NCBI GenBank assembly: GCA_017474385.1
Contig: JAFVHU010000153.1
Location: 1-44,491 of the forward strand
Direction of reading: 5' to 3'
Source of the DNA: Afipia sp.
GTDB lineage: Bacteria > Pseudomonadota > Alphaproteobacteria > Rhizobiales > Xanthobacteraceae
DNA length: 44,491 nt
Of the stretch, positions 6,420-15,314 are shown in pieces. Both the position numbers and the translations under genes were made by a program. Positions within the stretch are counted from its first letter, which is position 1; each line of letters begins with the position of its first letter. The notes beneath the pieces are model-generated. The model did not search any database. It was not told the DNA's origin and saw only the letters and a list, made by a program, of their open reading frames with translations.

Positions 6420-7619
6420 ATGATTATAGACACGTTAGAAAAGCCGACGTCCTCGGCGATTGATCCATTTTCTCCGGACTATTTTCGCGATCCATATCCC
6501 TTTCATGTGCAACTGAGGGACGCGGGGCCGGTTGTTTGGTTGGAAAAGTGGGGCGTATGGGCTGTCGCGAGATTTGAGCAAGTCCAAGCTGTGCTAGGCG
6601 ATTGGCGGACCTATTGCTCGAGTGCTGGTGTCGGCATCGTCAATGAAAAGAAGATGGGTGGTTGGCGTAAGCCGAGCGCGCTACTTGAAAAGGATCCGCC
6701 CGAGCATACCGCGAATCGCGCAATTGTTAGTCGGATACTGTCGCCTGCTGCTCTTCGTGCGTTGCGCGCCACTTTTGAGCGAGAAGCTGAAGTATTAGTG
6801 GACCGTGTCGTTGGCGCGGGTGACCTCGACGGGATGGCCGATTTCTCCGAAGCGTTTCCGATGAAAGTGTTTGCGGATGCGGTGGGAGTTCCTGTCGAAG
6901 GCAGGCACCATCTCGTGCCGTGGGGCAACATGGTCTTCAACGGAATGGGCCCCCGAAACGCATTGTTTGATCGGGCGATGGCCAATGCCGACGAAGTTAC
7001 AGCGTGGATCACGGCTGCCTGCAAGCGCGAAAACCTCACTCCCGATGGGTTAGGAGCGCAGGTGTATACGCATGTCGAAGCCGGTGAAATAAGCGCCGAT
7101 CATGCGGCGCTTCTTGTTCGATCATTCTTATCCGCGGGCGTTGATACGACCACGTTCGCAATCGGGAACGCGCTCTTCTGTTTTGCGATGCATCCGGAGC
7201 AGTGGGATGTGGTTCGGGAAAATCCCGGCAAGGTGAAGCAGGCGTTTGAAGAGATCATGCGCTTTGAATCGCCATTTCAGACGTTTTTTAGAACCGCGAC
7301 GTGCGACACGGAAATCGCGGGGACAGCAATTCCTCAGGACAGCAAAGTCCTGATCTCGGTTGCAGCTGCAAACCGCGATCCTAGAAAGTGGTGCAATCCG
7401 GATACGTTTGACATTGGCCGAAGTACTGTCGGTCACGTTGGCTTTGGAGCCGGCATTCACGGTTGCGTCGGGCAGATGATCGCCCGGCTTGAGGTGGAGG
7501 TGTTGCTGACGGCGCTAGCAAAGCGGGCCAAGAGAATCGAAATCTGCGGCGAGCCGGAGCGTCTGCTTCACAACACTCTGCGTAGCTTTGAAAAGCTGCC
7601 CGTGCGATTCCACGCGTAA
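6420..7619 (+). CDS. Cytochrome P450, CYP199A-like (para-substituted benzoate monooxygenase type)
   Basis: 399 aa. Start ATG 6420 preceded by GGGGAGG; the frame is open further upstream to 6333 without an RBS. Haem-binding loop GFGAGIHGCVGQ with Cys349, I-helix AGVDTT with the acid-alcohol pair Asp242-Thr243, and K-helix EEIMRFES. It follows CYP199A2/A4 of Rhodopseudomonas along its length (IDPFSPDYFRDPYPF, GPVVWLEKW, QTFFRT, NTLRSFEKLPV). Residues that hold the substrate carboxylate in CYP199A4 are present: Arg83 and Ser86 in WRKPS, Ser235 and Ser238 in VRSFLSAG. Those enzymes O-demethylate or hydroxylate the para group of benzoic acids. The next two genes supply its electrons. Exact substrate not readable; one pocket Phe of CYP199A4 seems to be Met here (VFNGM). 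Confidence 0.9.
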   Translation: MIIDTLEKPTSSAIDPFSPDYFRDPYPFHVQLRDAGPVVWLEKWGVWAVARFEQVQAVLGDWRTYCSSAGVGIVNEKKMGGWRKPSALLEKDPPEHTANRAIVSRILSPAALRALRATFEREAEVLVDRVVGAGDLDGMADFSEAFPMKVFADAVGVPVEGRHHLVPWGNMVFNGMGPRNALFDRAMANADEVTAWITAACKRENLTPDGLGAQVYTHVEAGEISADHAALLVRSFLSAGVDTTTFAIGNALFCFAMHPEQWDVVRENPGKVKQAFEEIMRFESPFQTFFRTATCDTEIAGTAIPQDSKVLISVAAANRDPRKWCNPDTFDIGRSTVGHVGFGAGIHGCVGQMIARLEVEVLLTALAKRAKRIEICGEPERLLHNTLRSFEKLPVRFHA

Positions 7620-7625
7620 AACATA

Positions 7626-7955
7626 ATGCCAATCATCACGTTCATCCACGCTCATGGTACGCGGGAAGAAATTGATGTTCCTGTCGGAACAACAATTATG
7701 CACGCATCTGTCGGAGCGGGTCTCGAAGGGATAGTCGGTGAATGCGGCGGCTCGGCTATGTGTGCTACTTGCCACGTTTACATTCCTGTCGAAGAGCAAA
7801 TAGGCAGGTCGCTATCGCCCATAAGCGCGGTCGAAGAGGCCATGCTTGATTCTGCTGCGGCCGAGCGAACGGTGGAAAGCCGGCTGGGATGTCAGTTGAG
7901 CGTTACGGAATCCTTTGATGGTCTTGAAGTCAAGCTTCCCGAAAGGCAGCTATGA
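7626..7955 (+). CDS. [2Fe-2S] ferredoxin, adrenodoxin/palustrisredoxin type, partner of the P450
   Basis: 109 aa, six bases after the P450 stop. Cluster ligands Cys40, Cys46, Cys49 and Cys89 in the C-x5-C-x2-C...C spacing of vertebrate-type ferredoxins (ECGGSAMCATCH and RLGCQL). This class shuttles single electrons from an FAD reductase to class I P450s, for example HaPux for CYP199A4 or putidaredoxin for P450cam. Its place between P450 and reductase, with a 4-base overlap with the reductase (ATGA), argues for one translationally coupled unit. Confidence 0.92.
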   Translation: MPIITFIHAHGTREEIDVPVGTTIMHASVGAGLEGIVGECGGSAMCATCHVYIPVEEQIGRSLSPISAVEEAMLDSAAAERTVESRLGCQLSVTESFDGLEVKLPERQL

Positions 7956-9205
7956 CCAGTCCATCGTCAGTCCTTATTGTTGGTGCAGGCCACGCCGGCC
8001 TCCAGGCCGCTGGATCACTTCGTGACGGCGGCTTTGCCGGCGACATTACGCTGCTCGGCAACGAAGCCCACCATCCGTACCAGCGTCCACCATTGTCGAA
8101 AGCTGGACTGGAACTGGACAGCTTTTCAACTCCGACAATTCGTCCGCCAAGATACTTTGAAGAGCGGTCTATCAAAGTTGTCCTAGGTGACAAGGCCACG
8201 CGTCTCGATCGTTCGCGACGCCGTGTTCTGACTTCTGCCGGTCGGGAATTCGTTGCCGATCACATCATTCTCGCGACGGGAGCGAGCAATCGCCGACTTT
8301 CGATTCGAGGTGAAGGCTTGCGGGGCGTGTTCTATTTGCGCACCGTGGATGAGGCGCGCGCACTAAGGGGCGCCCTTCATGATGCGAAACGCCTGGTCGT
8401 TATCGGCGCAGGCTTCATCGGCTTGGAAGTCGCTGCAATTGCCCGCAAGCGGGCAATTGTGACGACTGTTATTGACATAGACAATCGTCCGATGGCGCGT
8501 GCCGTCAGTCCGCAGATGTCGGGGTACATTCTCGGACTTCACACGGCAGCAGGCGCGGAAGTAATCCTGAATACCAGCGTAGAAGAAATCGAAGGCTGCG
8601 ATGGAACTGTTCAGTCAGTACGGCTTGCGTCCGGAGAGAAAATTGCAGCAGACGTTGTGTTGATAGGCATCGGCGCAGCGCCAAATGTTGATCTTGCGTT
8701 GGGTGCCTCGCTGCAGGTCGACAACGGAATTCTCGCGGACGAATACCTGACAACGAGCGATTCTGACATTTCCGCCATTGGTGACTGTGCGTCGTTCCTG
8801 GCTCAGCATGGTCAGCGAGTTCGGCTTGAGTCAGTTCAAAACGCAACCGACCAAGCGCGTTCGGTCGCCGCTAAGCTCCTTGGGCGTTCACAACCGTACG
8901 CAGCTATACCGTGGTTCTGGAGTGATCAGGGCGACACCAAGCTCCAAATCGTCGGGTTGGTCTCGGGTTGCGGTGAAATGCTCGTCTCGGGGAATCCCGG
9001 TGAGCATAGTTTCTCTGTCTTTTGCTTTCGTGAAGGAAAGCTTGCGGGCATTGAATCAGTCAATCGTCCGGCCGATCACATGGCGGGACGTCGCCTGCTG
9101 AAGCTTAGTTCGGCAATTCAGATTGAGAGTGTCGTAGCGGCCAACTTCGATATGAAAGTGCTCGAAGCCGATGTTCGTGCTCGCGAGCTCGAGGCGATGC
9201 AATGA
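7952..9205 (+). CDS. FAD-dependent ferredoxin reductase (putidaredoxin/palustrisredoxin reductase type)
   Basis: 417 aa. Oxidises NADH and reduces the [2Fe-2S] ferredoxin encoded just upstream. FAD dinucleotide motif GAGHAG (residues 11-16), the conserved HHPYQRPPLSK segment, the ATGAS motif, a second Rossmann motif for NADH (VVIGAGFIGLEVA, about 150), and the late FAD motif AIGDCA. C-terminal reductase domain present, so full length. The start overlaps the ferredoxin stop. With its neighbours it makes a complete class I P450 electron chain. The 3' end faces the convergent MarR gene 47 bases away. Confidence 0.92.
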   Translation: MTSPSSVLIVGAGHAGLQAAGSLRDGGFAGDITLLGNEAHHPYQRPPLSKAGLELDSFSTPTIRPPRYFEERSIKVVLGDKATRLDRSRRRVLTSAGREFVADHIILATGASNRRLSIRGEGLRGVFYLRTVDEARALRGALHDAKRLVVIGAGFIGLEVAAIARKRAIVTTVIDIDNRPMARAVSPQMSGYILGLHTAAGAEVILNTSVEEIEGCDGTVQSVRLASGEKIAADVVLIGIGAAPNVDLALGASLQVDNGILADEYLTTSDSDISAIGDCASFLAQHGQRVRLESVQNATDQARSVAAKLLGRSQPYAAIPWFWSDQGDTKLQIVGLVSGCGEMLVSGNPGEHSFSVFCFREGKLAGIESVNRPADHMAGRRLLKLSSAIQIESVVAANFDMKVLEADVRARELEAMQ

Positions 9206-9252
9206 GTGCGCGGAGTCTTACAATTGAATGCCGCCAGCGACGCTTCGAACGT

Positions 9253-9774
9253 TCATTTCGCAACAAGTTTCGCCGAGCGCGCAGGGGTGAAAGCGTTCAC
9301 GTAAGGAACGGTCGCCCGTATTTTGCGCAGGCAAACGATCAGCGTCTCAACTTCCTCGGGCGTAAGATTGGACAGCAATCTCTCTTCGCGCTCGAGGGCA
9401 GCCTCAATGACCTTGTCGTGGAGATTTTGACCCGCGCGAGACAGCTTAATAAGGCGCGAGCGATTATCGTTCGGGTCCGGAACAGACGTTGTCAGTCCCT
9501 CTTTGTCGAGAGCATCGAGGCTCCGGCTTACGGCACCTTTATCCAGGCCGATAGCGTTGATGATACTATTGGCGCTGATGTTCGGAAGACCCGCAAGTAC
9601 ACCCATTACACGCCACTCGGTAATGCCGATGCCGAAGTGTTTTCTGTAGGTGTCGGATGCGCCACGCGAGAGTTTGTTCGAGATGTAAGTGAAGAAGTAC
9701 GGAATGTGTCGTTCAAGGTCGAGCACCTTGTGACCATCTACTGTGACGGCTCCCCGACGAATATTTTTCTTCAC
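9253..9774 (-). CDS. MarR-family transcriptional regulator
   Basis: About 173 aa from GTG 9774, which has GGAG at a suitable distance; a TTG at 9798 would add eight residues. The winged helix-turn-helix is seen in ITEWRVMGVLAGLPNISANS, IGLDKGAVSRSLDALDKEGL and the wing DPNDNRSRLIKLSRAG. Flanking helices serve dimerisation. MarR proteins usually repress adjacent catabolic genes and release DNA on binding an aromatic ligand. It lies between the P450 genes (convergent) and the ABC importer (divergent), so both units are plausible targets. Possible operator at 6326-6341; no matching repeat was found in 9799-9886. Confidence 0.88.
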   Translation of the reverse strand: MKKNIRRGAVTVDGHKVLDLERHIPYFFTYISNKLSRGASDTYRKHFGIGITEWRVMGVLAGLPNISANSIINAIGLDKGAVSRSLDALDKEGLTTSVPDPNDNRSRLIKLSRAGQNLHDKVIEAALEREERLLSNLTPEEVETLIVCLRKIRATVPYVNAFTPARSAKLVAK

Positions 9775-9886
9775 AAACAACGCTCCGAAATCGATCAAGA
9801 AAAGCCGTGACCCTCGCGAGAGATGCGGGGCTGCGTGGGTCTAACTCAATCGCAATAGCATGAAAACGAAAATCAGGGAGAGAAAT

Positions 9887-11086
9887 ATGGAAAACATCAA
9901 GTATACGATCGCACTCGCGGCATTGATGAGCGCTCTGTCTACGACGCAGAGCTCTGCTCAAGAACCGCTCAAAGGCGGCGCGGGGACCCCGATCAAAATA
10001 GGCGTCGTAACGCCGCTGTCCGGAACCTATGCCGCGGTCGGCCAACCGGTTCGTTGGGGACTTGAACTCGCTGCGGAGGAGATCAATGCTGCTGGAGGAA
10101 TCAATAAGCGGCCGATCAGTCTCATTTTTGAGGACGAGGAAGCGAATCCGTCAGTTGCCGTTCAGAAGGCCGAGCGACTGTTTCAGGTCGAAAAAGTCGA
10201 TTTCCTGACGGGTATGGTCAATTCGGGGTCCACGCTCGCGGTTGGGCAACTTGCGGAGCGCAACGGAAAACTGGCTTCGACAACCGTTTCCTTCGCGGAC
10301 TCGATCACGGGTGAGAAGTGCTCGCCGAATATGTTTCGCTTCAATGCGCGCGCCGAACAGCAGTCGTATGCACTGACAAGTTGGCTCGGCAAAGAAAAGC
10401 CAACCGCCAAGGTGTTTGCAATCGGACCAGACTATGAAATGGGCCGGTCAAGCGTCGCCGCTTTTAAGGCAGGTGCAGAGCGTAACAAGATCGCTGTGGT
10501 CGGAGAAGTTTTCGCGCCTTTGGATTCGAAGGACTACTCCCAGTATCTGGGGCAAGTCAGGGCCGGCCGCCCGGATACGATCTATACGTCAGTTGCAGGT
10601 AACGACACTGTTCGGCTTCTGACGCAGCTTGACGAATTTGGGATCCTCAGATCAGCCAGCATTGTGGGCTCGTCAGGAACGATCACTTCACAGAACATCG
10701 CTGCTGTCGGGAAGGCAGCAGAGGGATTCACCACCGGGACGGCATATTCTCCCAAGATCGATACGCCGGAAAACAAGAAGTTCGTTGATGCCTATCGTGC
10801 CAAGTTCAAGGCAGATCCGGATCTCTTTGCAGCGGATTCCTACAGCCTTGTCTATGCGTACAAGGCTGCCGTGGAGAAGGCGGGAAGTGTTGAAACGGAC
10901 AAAGTTCGCGATGCACTTCGAGGGTTGTCGTGGTCGACGCCATCTGGTCAGCGAACCGTTCGTGCCGGGGACAACCAGACGCTGCTTCCGATGTACATCG
11001 TGAAGATCAAGAACGGTCAGTTTGATATTGCCGGTTCTGTCAAGGCGGATGACGCCATCGGGCCAGACGCTTGCAAGCGCTTCTAG
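9887..11086 (+). CDS. ABC transporter periplasmic binding protein, branched-chain amino acid/aromatic acid (LIV) type
   Basis: 399 aa. ATG 9887 has GGGAG 6-10 bases before it; an in-frame ATG at 9860 lacks one. Signal peptide: Lys-containing start, core ALAALMSALSTT, cleavage near SSAQ. Then the Peripla_BP_6 fold: PIKIGVVTPLSGTYAAVGQP, GGINKRPISLIFEDEEANP, VDFLTGMVNSGSTLAV. First gene of a complete importer. In Rhodopseudomonas and Bradyrhizobium many proteins of this class bind benzoate, p-coumarate or related aromatics rather than amino acids, and the P450 next door favours that here. The substrate is inference. Confidence 0.88.
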   Translation: MENIKYTIALAALMSALSTTQSSAQEPLKGGAGTPIKIGVVTPLSGTYAAVGQPVRWGLELAAEEINAAGGINKRPISLIFEDEEANPSVAVQKAERLFQVEKVDFLTGMVNSGSTLAVGQLAERNGKLASTTVSFADSITGEKCSPNMFRFNARAEQQSYALTSWLGKEKPTAKVFAIGPDYEMGRSSVAAFKAGAERNKIAVVGEVFAPLDSKDYSQYLGQVRAGRPDTIYTSVAGNDTVRLLTQLDEFGILRSASIVGSSGTITSQNIAAVGKAAEGFTTGTAYSPKIDTPENKKFVDAYRAKFKADPDLFAADSYSLVYAYKAAVEKAGSVETDKVRDALRGLSWSTPSGQRTVRAGDNQTLLPMYIVKIKNGQFDIAGSVKADDAIGPDACKRF

Positions 11087-11140
11087 TGTGTCCGGGCGCG
11101 GCGCGCATTATGCGTGCCGTGTCCGACCCGGAGAAAATTC

Positions 11141-12031
11141 ATGGAACTGAGCGATTACATCCAGTTTGTTCTAATGCCCCAAGTGATCAATGGTCTTGCG
11201 TTGGGCATAGCTGTTACTCTTGTCGCGTTGGGTTTGACCATTATTTTTGGTCTCCTCGATGTCATCAACATGAGTCACGGCGAGTTCTATGCCATTGGAG
11301 CATTTGGCGCTATTTCGCTCGGCGCGTTAGGTTTGAATTTCTGGGTGATGCTGGCGCTTGTGCCTCTCCTGATGGCACCTATGGGAGTCTTGGCTGAGCG
11401 GGTTTTGATCAAGCGGGTTTTCAACAGCAAGGATAGACATGTCGCAACCTTGCTCGTCACCCTCGGTTTGTCACTCATCCTCGAGGACGTTCTTCGCCTG
11501 GTCTACGGGCCGAACACCCACCGTCTTGATGCCCCGATATCCGGAGCATCAGAATTCTTCGGTGTTTTAGTCCCGAATTATCGGCTGCTGCTGATCCTGG
11601 TTGGAGTAGGGGTCATCTGTGCCGTTTCTTTTGTAACCTATCGGACACGTTTGGGAGCAATGGTCCGTGCGGCTGCCTACGACAGGTCAATGACCTCTTC
11701 ATTGGGTATCCCGGTTGATTGGGTCTATGCCGGTACTTTCGCCGTTGGTGTTTCTCTGGCCGGGCTGGCGGGAGTCTTGCTGGCGCCGTTGTATTCTGTG
11801 TTTCCGACGATGGGACGCGACTTCATTCTGCTCGCGTTTTCAGTCGTAATCGTCGGCGGAATGGGATCGATTGTGGGCGCTGTCATTGCCGGTCTTGCTC
11901 TGACGCAAGTGCAAGCTCTTGCAAGCCTCGTCATTTCGCCGGTCTGGACCGATCCGATCGTTTTCAGCGCTATGGTGATCTTCCTGATGTTCCGTCCGCA
12001 AGGTCTTTTCGGGAGATTGGGTCATGCGTGA
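11141..12031 (+). CDS. ABC transporter inner-membrane permease, LivH type
   Basis: 296 aa from ATG 11141 (GGAG upstream; a frame open to 11114 adds a non-conserved stretch). Multi-pass membrane protein; VINGLALGIAVTLVALGLTI and LLDVINMSHGEFYAIGAFGA are family hallmarks, and GGMGSIVGAVIAGL is the cytoplasmic loop region that contacts the ATPase. It ends with MFRPQGLFGRLGHA. The stop overlaps the next permease by eight bases, so the transporter genes form one operon. Confidence 0.9.
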   Translation: MELSDYIQFVLMPQVINGLALGIAVTLVALGLTIIFGLLDVINMSHGEFYAIGAFGAISLGALGLNFWVMLALVPLLMAPMGVLAERVLIKRVFNSKDRHVATLLVTLGLSLILEDVLRLVYGPNTHRLDAPISGASEFFGVLVPNYRLLLILVGVGVICAVSFVTYRTRLGAMVRAAAYDRSMTSSLGIPVDWVYAGTFAVGVSLAGLAGVLLAPLYSVFPTMGRDFILLAFSVVIVGGMGSIVGAVIAGLALTQVQALASLVISPVWTDPIVFSAMVIFLMFRPQGLFGRLGHA

Positions 12032-13055
12032 CGAGCAATCTCGATCAATACGCGTCAGCCATGCGTTTCTGCTGCTTTTCTGCGCCTGTGCACTGGTTGC
12101 TGCCGCGATCGGAGCAGTGTCGGGCAATTCCTTCTATCTAAGGCTTGCAACTGAAGCGCTAATCCTCGCGGGACTTGCGTTATCTGTCGATCTTCTTCTT
12201 GGATACACCGGAGCGTTGTCGCTCGGGCAAGCCCTTTACTTTGGTGTTGGTGCTTATGTTTCAGCTTTGGTGCTGCTTCAGACCGCGTCGTTCTGGCTGG
12301 CTATGTCTGCAGCGGGCGCCGCATCTTTGCTGTCGGCATTCATTGGCGGATTGATAGCCAACCGTGTTCGCGCCGTCTATTTCACCCTTATCACTCTTGG
12401 TTTGTCTCAGGTCATCGGAAAGGTGGTTTACAACACCCGGGAACTGGGAGCGTCCGACGGAATCATCGGAATACCCGTGATCGATATAGGCATTGGCGGC
12501 TGGTCAGTCTCGGCCGCTGATCCAACGGGCTTTTTTTTGGTCGTTCTTGTTTTCATCGTGATCTTGTACGGAGCGCTTGCCTATCTGCTCGAGACTCCTT
12601 TCGGGCGCGTCTTGATAGCGCTCCGCTCAAATGAAAAGCGTGTACCTTTTCTTGGATACTCGGTCTGGCGCGCAAGGATGATCGCATACGTCCTGGCAGG
12701 CGTCGTGGCGGGCCTGTCCGGCGCGCTTTATCCAATGTTGCGCGGCTTTGTATCGCCGGAATTGATGTCATTCTCAATGTCAAGCAACGCCGTGGTTGCG
12801 GTTTTGCTTGGAGGAGCCGGAACACTTGTGGGAGCACTGTACGGAAGCGTGTTGTTGGTAGTGATCAAGAGCATCATCGGAAGCTGGACTGAGCATCATC
12901 TGATCGTCATTGGCGCTTTGTTCATATGGTCAATTCTGTTTTTCCCGCGCGGTCTGATGGGAATGATCATTCCATATTTTCTCAAGCGCCCGAGTGAAGA
13001 GCAGTCAACGGTTCAAGTGCCTTCAAATGTCTCACTTTCCGGGGAGGCAAAATGA
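12024..13055 (+). CDS. ABC transporter inner-membrane permease, LivM type
   Basis: 343 aa, multi-pass. Family blocks: LALSVDLLLGYTGALSLGQA, YFGVGAYVSALVL, YFTLITLGLSQVIG, then ALRSNEKRVPFLGYSVWRAR and LLGGAGTLVGALYGSVLLVV. The C-terminus FFPRGLMGMI plus a polar tail is usual. Pairs with the preceding LivH-type protein to form the translocation pore. Its start lies inside the end of that gene and its own stop overlaps the ATPase start (ATGA at 13052). Confidence 0.9.
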   Translation: MRDEQSRSIRVSHAFLLLFCACALVAAAIGAVSGNSFYLRLATEALILAGLALSVDLLLGYTGALSLGQALYFGVGAYVSALVLLQTASFWLAMSAAGAASLLSAFIGGLIANRVRAVYFTLITLGLSQVIGKVVYNTRELGASDGIIGIPVIDIGIGGWSVSAADPTGFFLVVLVFIVILYGALAYLLETPFGRVLIALRSNEKRVPFLGYSVWRARMIAYVLAGVVAGLSGALYPMLRGFVSPELMSFSMSSNAVVAVLLGGAGTLVGALYGSVLLVVIKSIIGSWTEHHLIVIGALFIWSILFFPRGLMGMIIPYFLKRPSEEQSTVQVPSNVSLSGEAK

Positions 13056-13798
13056 ACAATACCCCGATTATGAAAATTGAAGGACTCGGCATTTCGTTCG
13101 GAGGATTGAAGGCCGTCGATGACGTGTCGTTTGATGTAGATCGCAATCAGGTCAAGACCGTGATCGGTCCTAACGGTGCAGGGAAATCGACGCTATTTAA
13201 TCTGATTAGCGGAGCATTGCGCCCACGCAGCGGGCGCGTGCTGATCGATGGCGCAGTTCTGAACGGAAAGTCGGCCGGACAGATCAAGGCGCACGGATTG
13301 TCGCGATCTTTTCAAATCACGAATCTCTTTTTTGACCTGACCGTTCGAGAGAACCTGAGGCTCGCTGCCCAGTATCTTGAGCCGGCACGGCATGCATGGT
13401 TGCCGATCAAGCGGAGCGCCCGCGCGGCTTCGAAGGTTGATGAATTACTGAGCCGCTTCATTTTGACAGTAAAGGCTGATGAGCTTGCGGGCTCTCTGTC
13501 GCATGGCGAACAGCGGCGACTTGAAATTGCGGTTTGTTTGGCGTCAGAGCCGAAGGTTCTGCTGCTGGATGAACCAACTCAAGGTATGAGCCACGGTGAC
13601 ACGGAAGATACAAAAGAACTTATCCGCGGGCTTACGGATTCGGTAACAGTTCTCCTCATTGAACACGATGTGGGCCTCGTGATGGATATCTCCGACAGTA
13701 TCGTCGTGATGCACCAAGGGAAGAAGCTAGCCGAAGGAACTCCTGCTTCTGTGAGACAAAACGCAGATGTTCAAGCTGCCTATTTTGGATCGGTGTGA
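13052..13798 (+). CDS. ABC transporter ATP-binding protein, LivG type
   Basis: 248 aa. Walker A GPNGAGKS, Q-loop in LSRSFQITNLFFDLTVREN, signature LSHGEQRRLEIA (one residue off LSGGQ), Walker B KVLLLDEPTQGMS, H-loop LLIEHDVGLVM. The C-terminus ADVQAAYFGSV resembles LivG. Drives import together with the LivF-type ATPase, whose ATG overlaps this stop (TGATG). Confidence 0.92.
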   Translation: MNNTPIMKIEGLGISFGGLKAVDDVSFDVDRNQVKTVIGPNGAGKSTLFNLISGALRPRSGRVLIDGAVLNGKSAGQIKAHGLSRSFQITNLFFDLTVRENLRLAAQYLEPARHAWLPIKRSARAASKVDELLSRFILTVKADELAGSLSHGEQRRLEIAVCLASEPKVLLLDEPTQGMSHGDTEDTKELIRGLTDSVTVLLIEHDVGLVMDISDSIVVMHQGKKLAEGTPASVRQNADVQAAYFGSV

Positions 13799-14505
13799 TG
13801 CTCAGGATTGATGACCTCCACACCCACTACGGAACAAGTCATATTATTCAAGGAATCAGCCTTGAGGTGGGGCAGGGCGAAATTGTCGGAATTTTCGGCA
13901 GAAACGGTGTCGGTAAGACCACCCTACTTAAGGCGATTGCGGGATGGGTGACGCCAACAAGCGGGTCTATCGCGATCGCAGGGGAGCGGATCAATGGAAT
14001 GTCTTCCGACAAGATTTGCCGTTTTGGAGTCGGAATCGTTCCGGAAGACCGTCGGATATTTCCGGGCCTGACCGTTTCTGAAAATCTTGAACTGGCTCTC
14101 TCGCAAGTGAGAGGCCGCACGGCGAAAGACGAGCGCGCAGCGCTGGATCGCATATACGCGCGTTTGCCACGTCTATCGGAGCGACGAAAGCAACCCGCGA
14201 CGACGCTCTCGGGCGGGGAACAGCAGATGCTTGCAATGGCGCGGGTGATGGTCGGCAGGCCGAAACTGGTTTTGATCGATGAGCCATCGGAGGGGCTGGC
14301 TCCAATGATTGTCGAAGAAGTTTTCGCGATGATCCGCGACCTCCAAAGAGAAGGGGCGTCTATCATGCTGGTTGAGCAGAATGTGCATAAGGCTCTCGCA
14401 TTGACGCAGAGGTTCTGCGTGATTGATCGCGGGAGGGTCGTTGAATTGGGAAGTAGCGATTCCGAAGCCGACCGGGGCCGGTTGTTCAAGGCGATTGCGG
14501 TATAG
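13798..14505 (+). CDS. ABC transporter ATP-binding protein, LivF type
   Basis: 235 aa from ATG 13798 (a GTG three bases earlier is also in frame). Walker A GRNGVGKT, signature LSGGEQQMLAMARVM, Walker B KLVLIDEPSEGLAP, and IMLVEQNVHKAL. The HTHYGTSHIIQGISLEV start is typical of LivF. Completes the five-gene importer (binding protein, two permeases, two ATPases). The SDR gene follows after 24 bases, suggesting joint transcription. Confidence 0.92.
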   Translation: MLRIDDLHTHYGTSHIIQGISLEVGQGEIVGIFGRNGVGKTTLLKAIAGWVTPTSGSIAIAGERINGMSSDKICRFGVGIVPEDRRIFPGLTVSENLELALSQVRGRTAKDERAALDRIYARLPRLSERRKQPATTLSGGEQQMLAMARVMVGRPKLVLIDEPSEGLAPMIVEEVFAMIRDLQREGASIMLVEQNVHKALALTQRFCVIDRGRVVELGSSDSEADRGRLFKAIAV

Positions 14506-14529
14506 TTGAACGAAGAAACGGAAATAGGA

Positions 14530-15291
14530 ATGACTGCTTCGATAAAGAGACTACAAGGCAAGACTGCCATTGTGACGGGCGCCGCTCAAGGGATTGGCCG
14601 GACGTATGCGCTTGCCCTGGCTGAAGCTGGTGCGCGTGTGTGTGTTTCCGACATTGTCATGCCGGCAGATACGGTGGCGGAGATTACCAGCTATGGTGGC
14701 GAGGCTATTGGCGTCGTTGCAGATGTTTCCGACCAGAAATCTCTCGATGGCATGATCGAGCGGGCGACGACTGCGTTCGGCAAGCTGAATATTCTTGTCA
14801 ATAATGCCGGAATGTTCGGATCCCTCAAGATGAAGCCTTACTCGGAGATAGCGATCGATGAGTGGGATAAGGTCATGGCGGTCAATGTCCGAGGCGTCTG
14901 GCAGGCTATTATGGCAGCTGCGCCGGCGATGACCGAGGGTGGAAAGATTATCAACATCTCTTCCGGAACAGCTTTCAAAGGAAGTCCGTATCTTTTGCAT
15001 TATGTGGCCTCCAAAGGAGCTGTCATCGCACTGACCCGCGCTATTGCACGTGAACTGGGCCCAAAGAATATCTGCGTGAATGCGATTGCGCCCGGGTTGG
15101 TGATGAGCGCTAACGTTCAGGCGCATCCGGATTGGCAGAACGCGGCAGCGTCTATCGTATCGTCACGAGCTTTAAAGAGGGATTCCAAGCCTGATGACTT
15201 GATCGGCGCATTGCTCTTCCTTGCGTCAGACGATAGCAATTTCGTGACCGGCCAGACGCTCGTCGTCGATGGCGGCTCGGTCATGCATTAG
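14530..15291 (+). CDS. Short-chain dehydrogenase/reductase (classical SDR)
   Basis: 253 aa from ATG 14530, with AGGA upstream; a TTG at 14506 is the alternative. NAD(P)-binding [12 protein letters not shown] motif, catalytic Ser in [10 protein letters not shown], the YVASK Tyr/Lys pair, and the C-terminal [11 protein letters not shown]. Asp after the second strand (VCVSDIV) favours NAD over NADP. Classical SDRs oxidise alcohols reversibly; beside an aldehyde dehydrogenase it could convert a benzylic or aliphatic alcohol to an aldehyde. Substrate not determinable. Confidence 0.88.
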   Translation: MTASIKRLQGKTAIVTGAAQGIGRTYALALAEAGARVCVSDIVMPADTVAEITSYGGEAIGVVADVSDQKSLDGMIERATTAFGKLNILVNNAGMFGSLKMKPYSEIAIDEWDKVMAVNVRGVWQAIMAAAPAMTEGGKIINISSGTAFKGSPYLLHYVASKGAVIALTRAIARELGPKNICVNAIAPGLVMSANVQAHPDWQNAAASIVSSRALKRDSKPDDLIGALLFLASDDSNFVTGQTLVVDGGSVMH

Positions 15292-15314
15292 GCCAAAAAG
15301 AGAAAGTCTGCCGA

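Noticed and set aside
9202-9810. Plus-strand frame of about 200 codons after the ferredoxin reductase
   Set aside because: It lies opposite the MarR gene, which has a clear winged HTH; the plus frame has no recognisable features.
9887-14505. Assigning the importer to leucine/isoleucine/valine
   Set aside because: The family is LIV-like, but the neighbours are aromatic-oxidation genes; specificity cannot be read from the sequence.
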